DNA of 34,004 nt from Deltaproteobacteria bacterium (lineage in GTDB: Bacteria; Desulfobacterota; Syntrophia; Syntrophales; UBA5619), in contig JAJFUM010000007.1 in the NCBI GenBank assembly GCA_021372415.1, positions 1 through 34,004 of the forward strand. Reading direction: 5' to 3'. A program made the position numbers and the translations under genes. Positions 33,255-34,004 of this stretch are shown piece by piece (positions within the stretch are counted from its first letter, which is position 1; each line of letters opens with the position of its first letter). Under the pieces are notes generated by a model that saw only the letters and a list, made by a program, of their open reading frames with translations, had not been told where the DNA came from and searched no databases.

Positions 33255-33303
33255 TTAAACTAAGGGATATTCCCGGAATTTAGTGGCACACAAGGAGGAC
33301 ATG

Positions 33304-33771
33304 ATGGAATTCAAAATCGATGGAACCTGGACACCCAGCCATATCGGACTGATCGTCCGCAACCTCGATGAAAGCGTCAAGCATTACGAATCACTGGGAT
33401 TCTCATTCCAGCCCCAGGTCGACAGGGACTCCAGCCAGATCGCCGACTACCAGGTCTATGGCCAGAGGAGGCCGACCCCCGAGAAATGGAGTCTCAGGAT
33501 CGCCTCGGTCGGACCTTACCGGATCGAACTGGTCTGCCCGACCCAGGGGGAGACCCTTTTCGAGGAGCGTCTCAAACAGAAAGGCGAGGGGATACACCAC
33601 GTGGCCTTCAGCGTCGATGACCTGAAAGCTGAAAGGGAGAGGCTGACCGGCATGGGTATCCGCGAACTGATGCGCTTCATCCGTGCCGACGGGACCGGGG
33701 CATCCTTCTTTGATCTGAAGAACAACGGCAGCCTGATCGTCGAAATCATTCAGATGCAGCCGCCGAAATAG
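33304..33771 (+). CDS. VOC-fold metalloprotein (glyoxalase / methylmalonyl-CoA epimerase-like)
   Basis: A 155-residue vicinal-oxygen-chelate protein with two beta-alpha-beta-beta-beta modules. Probable metal ligands follow the His-Glu-His-Glu pattern: His13 (SHIGLIVRNLD), Glu75 (YRIELVCP), His98 or His99 (GIHHVAFSVDD) and Glu147 (SLIVEII). The frame opens further upstream and offers ATG codons at 33301 and 33304. AAGGAGG ends 2 and 5 nt before these, so the second is favoured. Methylmalonyl-CoA epimerases and glyoxalase I-like enzymes share this pattern. With a hydroxyacid dehydrogenase upstream, an aldehyde-detoxifying or epimerase role is plausible. The sequence alone does not decide between them. 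Confidence 0.85.
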   Translation: MEFKIDGTWTPSHIGLIVRNLDESVKHYESLGFSFQPQVDRDSSQIADYQVYGQRRPTPEKWSLRIASVGPYRIELVCPTQGETLFEERLKQKGEGIHHVAFSVDDLKAERERLTGMGIRELMRFIRADGTGASFFDLKNNGSLIVEIIQMQPPK

Positions 33772-33789
33772 GGACGGGGCCCGCGCGCT

Positions 33790-33820
33790 GTCCCGCTTAT
33801 GATCCGGATCAGGCCGGGAC
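33790..33820 (+). terminator. Hairpin after the VOC gene, possible terminator
   Basis: GTCCCG (33790-33795) pairs with CGGGAC (33815-33820), and the self-complementary TGATCCGGATCA (33800-33811) sits inside. Two copies of GGGACGGGGCC (33771-33781 and 33816-33826) flank it, so the left arm can pair with either. Only a weak pyrimidine stretch follows. Confidence 0.45.
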
Positions 33821-33867
33821 GGGGCCTCTTCTACCTGAGAAGGGCAGAGGGGGAAATATTTTGAGGT

Positions 33868-34004
33868 TCCTATCCAGGGCGGCGTTCGAGGAGTGCGGCG
33901 GTGAGTCTTTCGCCGACCGCTTCGAGGTGTTCCCGGATCGCCTTTTGGGCCCTGGCCGGGTCGCGGGCCAGGATGGCCTTGAAGACCGTCTCATGCTGCT
34001 CGTA
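33868..34004. repeat. Direct repeat, copy 2
   Basis: Identical over all 137 visible bases to 26561-26697, same orientation, and cut by the window edge. The base just before the repeat differs between the copies (T here, A at 26560), so the left boundary is real. Confidence 0.95.
33870..34004 (-). CDS. Second FadR-family regulator, only the last 44 codons visible
   Basis: The minus strand encodes the C-terminal end of an FCD domain (YEQHETVFKAILARDPARAQ onward to ERRPG and a TAG stop). It is identical in DNA and protein to the end of the regulator at 26563-27282. The rest lies beyond the window. It may be a full paralogue, a truncated copy or the start of a tandem duplication. Its orientation toward the VOC gene means the two are convergent. 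Confidence 0.85.
   Translation of the reverse strand, partial: YEQHETVFKAILARDPARAQKAIREHLEAVGERLTAALLERRPG

Noticed and set aside
1-34004. tRNA/rRNA genes, CRISPR arrays, transposases, phage genes
   Set aside because: None was recognised on reading both strands. The only long exact repeat found is the FadR gene end.

Overview
The window is GC-rich, densely coded bacterial chromosome with no tRNA, rRNA, CRISPR array, transposase or phage gene that I could find. Hydroxylamine reductase with an Fnr-type site, a c-type cytochrome, a large flavin/iron-sulfur 2-hydroxyacid dehydrogenase and many periplasmic binding proteins suggest a Gram-negative anaerobe. A Desulfobacterota (syntroph-like) lineage is my best guess, but it rests on gene content and composition and is an inference.

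Layout. Bases 1-1309 (minus) hold the end of a polar amino-acid ABC importer, with a binding lipoprotein and a cut-off permease. Bases 1489-5425 form a divergent partner-switching module. An RsbW-like kinase and a STAS antagonist lie on minus. On plus, a periplasmic NMT1/THI5-type binding protein overlaps a Cache-HAMP-SpoIIE phosphatase. Bases 5450-8502 (plus) carry a DsbC-like isomerase, an M29 aminopeptidase and a VKOR-thioredoxin fusion, a thiol-redox cluster. Bases 8603-17160 (minus) carry a small c-type cytochrome, bifunctional Nnr, a YyaL-type thioredoxin-like protein, glucose-6-phosphate isomerase and transketolase.

Bases 17253-21057 (plus) form a second sensory unit: promoter, type-1 periplasmic binding protein and hybrid histidine kinase. 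It ends in a structured inverted repeat. A VanX-like D,D-dipeptidase (minus) and a 39-residue very basic ORF (plus) diverge from one intergenic region. Hydroxylamine reductase follows, with an Fnr/Crp-type box upstream. A compact trmH-like/cutA/glk operon lies behind it on minus.

Bases 26561-34004 hold a catabolic island: a FadR-family repressor on minus, divergent from a TIM-barrel isomerase, a type-2 glycerate kinase and a 1009-residue FAD/Fe-S D-2-hydroxyacid dehydrogenase. A VOC-fold protein with its own promoter follows. At the right edge starts a second FadR gene whose visible 137 bp are identical to the first copy, in the same orientation. The island is therefore bracketed by direct repeats.

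The main theme is periplasmic binding proteins paired with signalling receptors rather than with permeases, seen twice: once feeding a Ser/Thr phosphatase partner switch and once a hybrid histidine kinase. The glycolytic and pentose-phosphate genes (glk, pgi, tkt), metabolite repair (nnr) and hydroxyacid oxidation suggest sugar and sugar-acid metabolism. All starts were checked against upstream ribosome-binding sites and several were moved.
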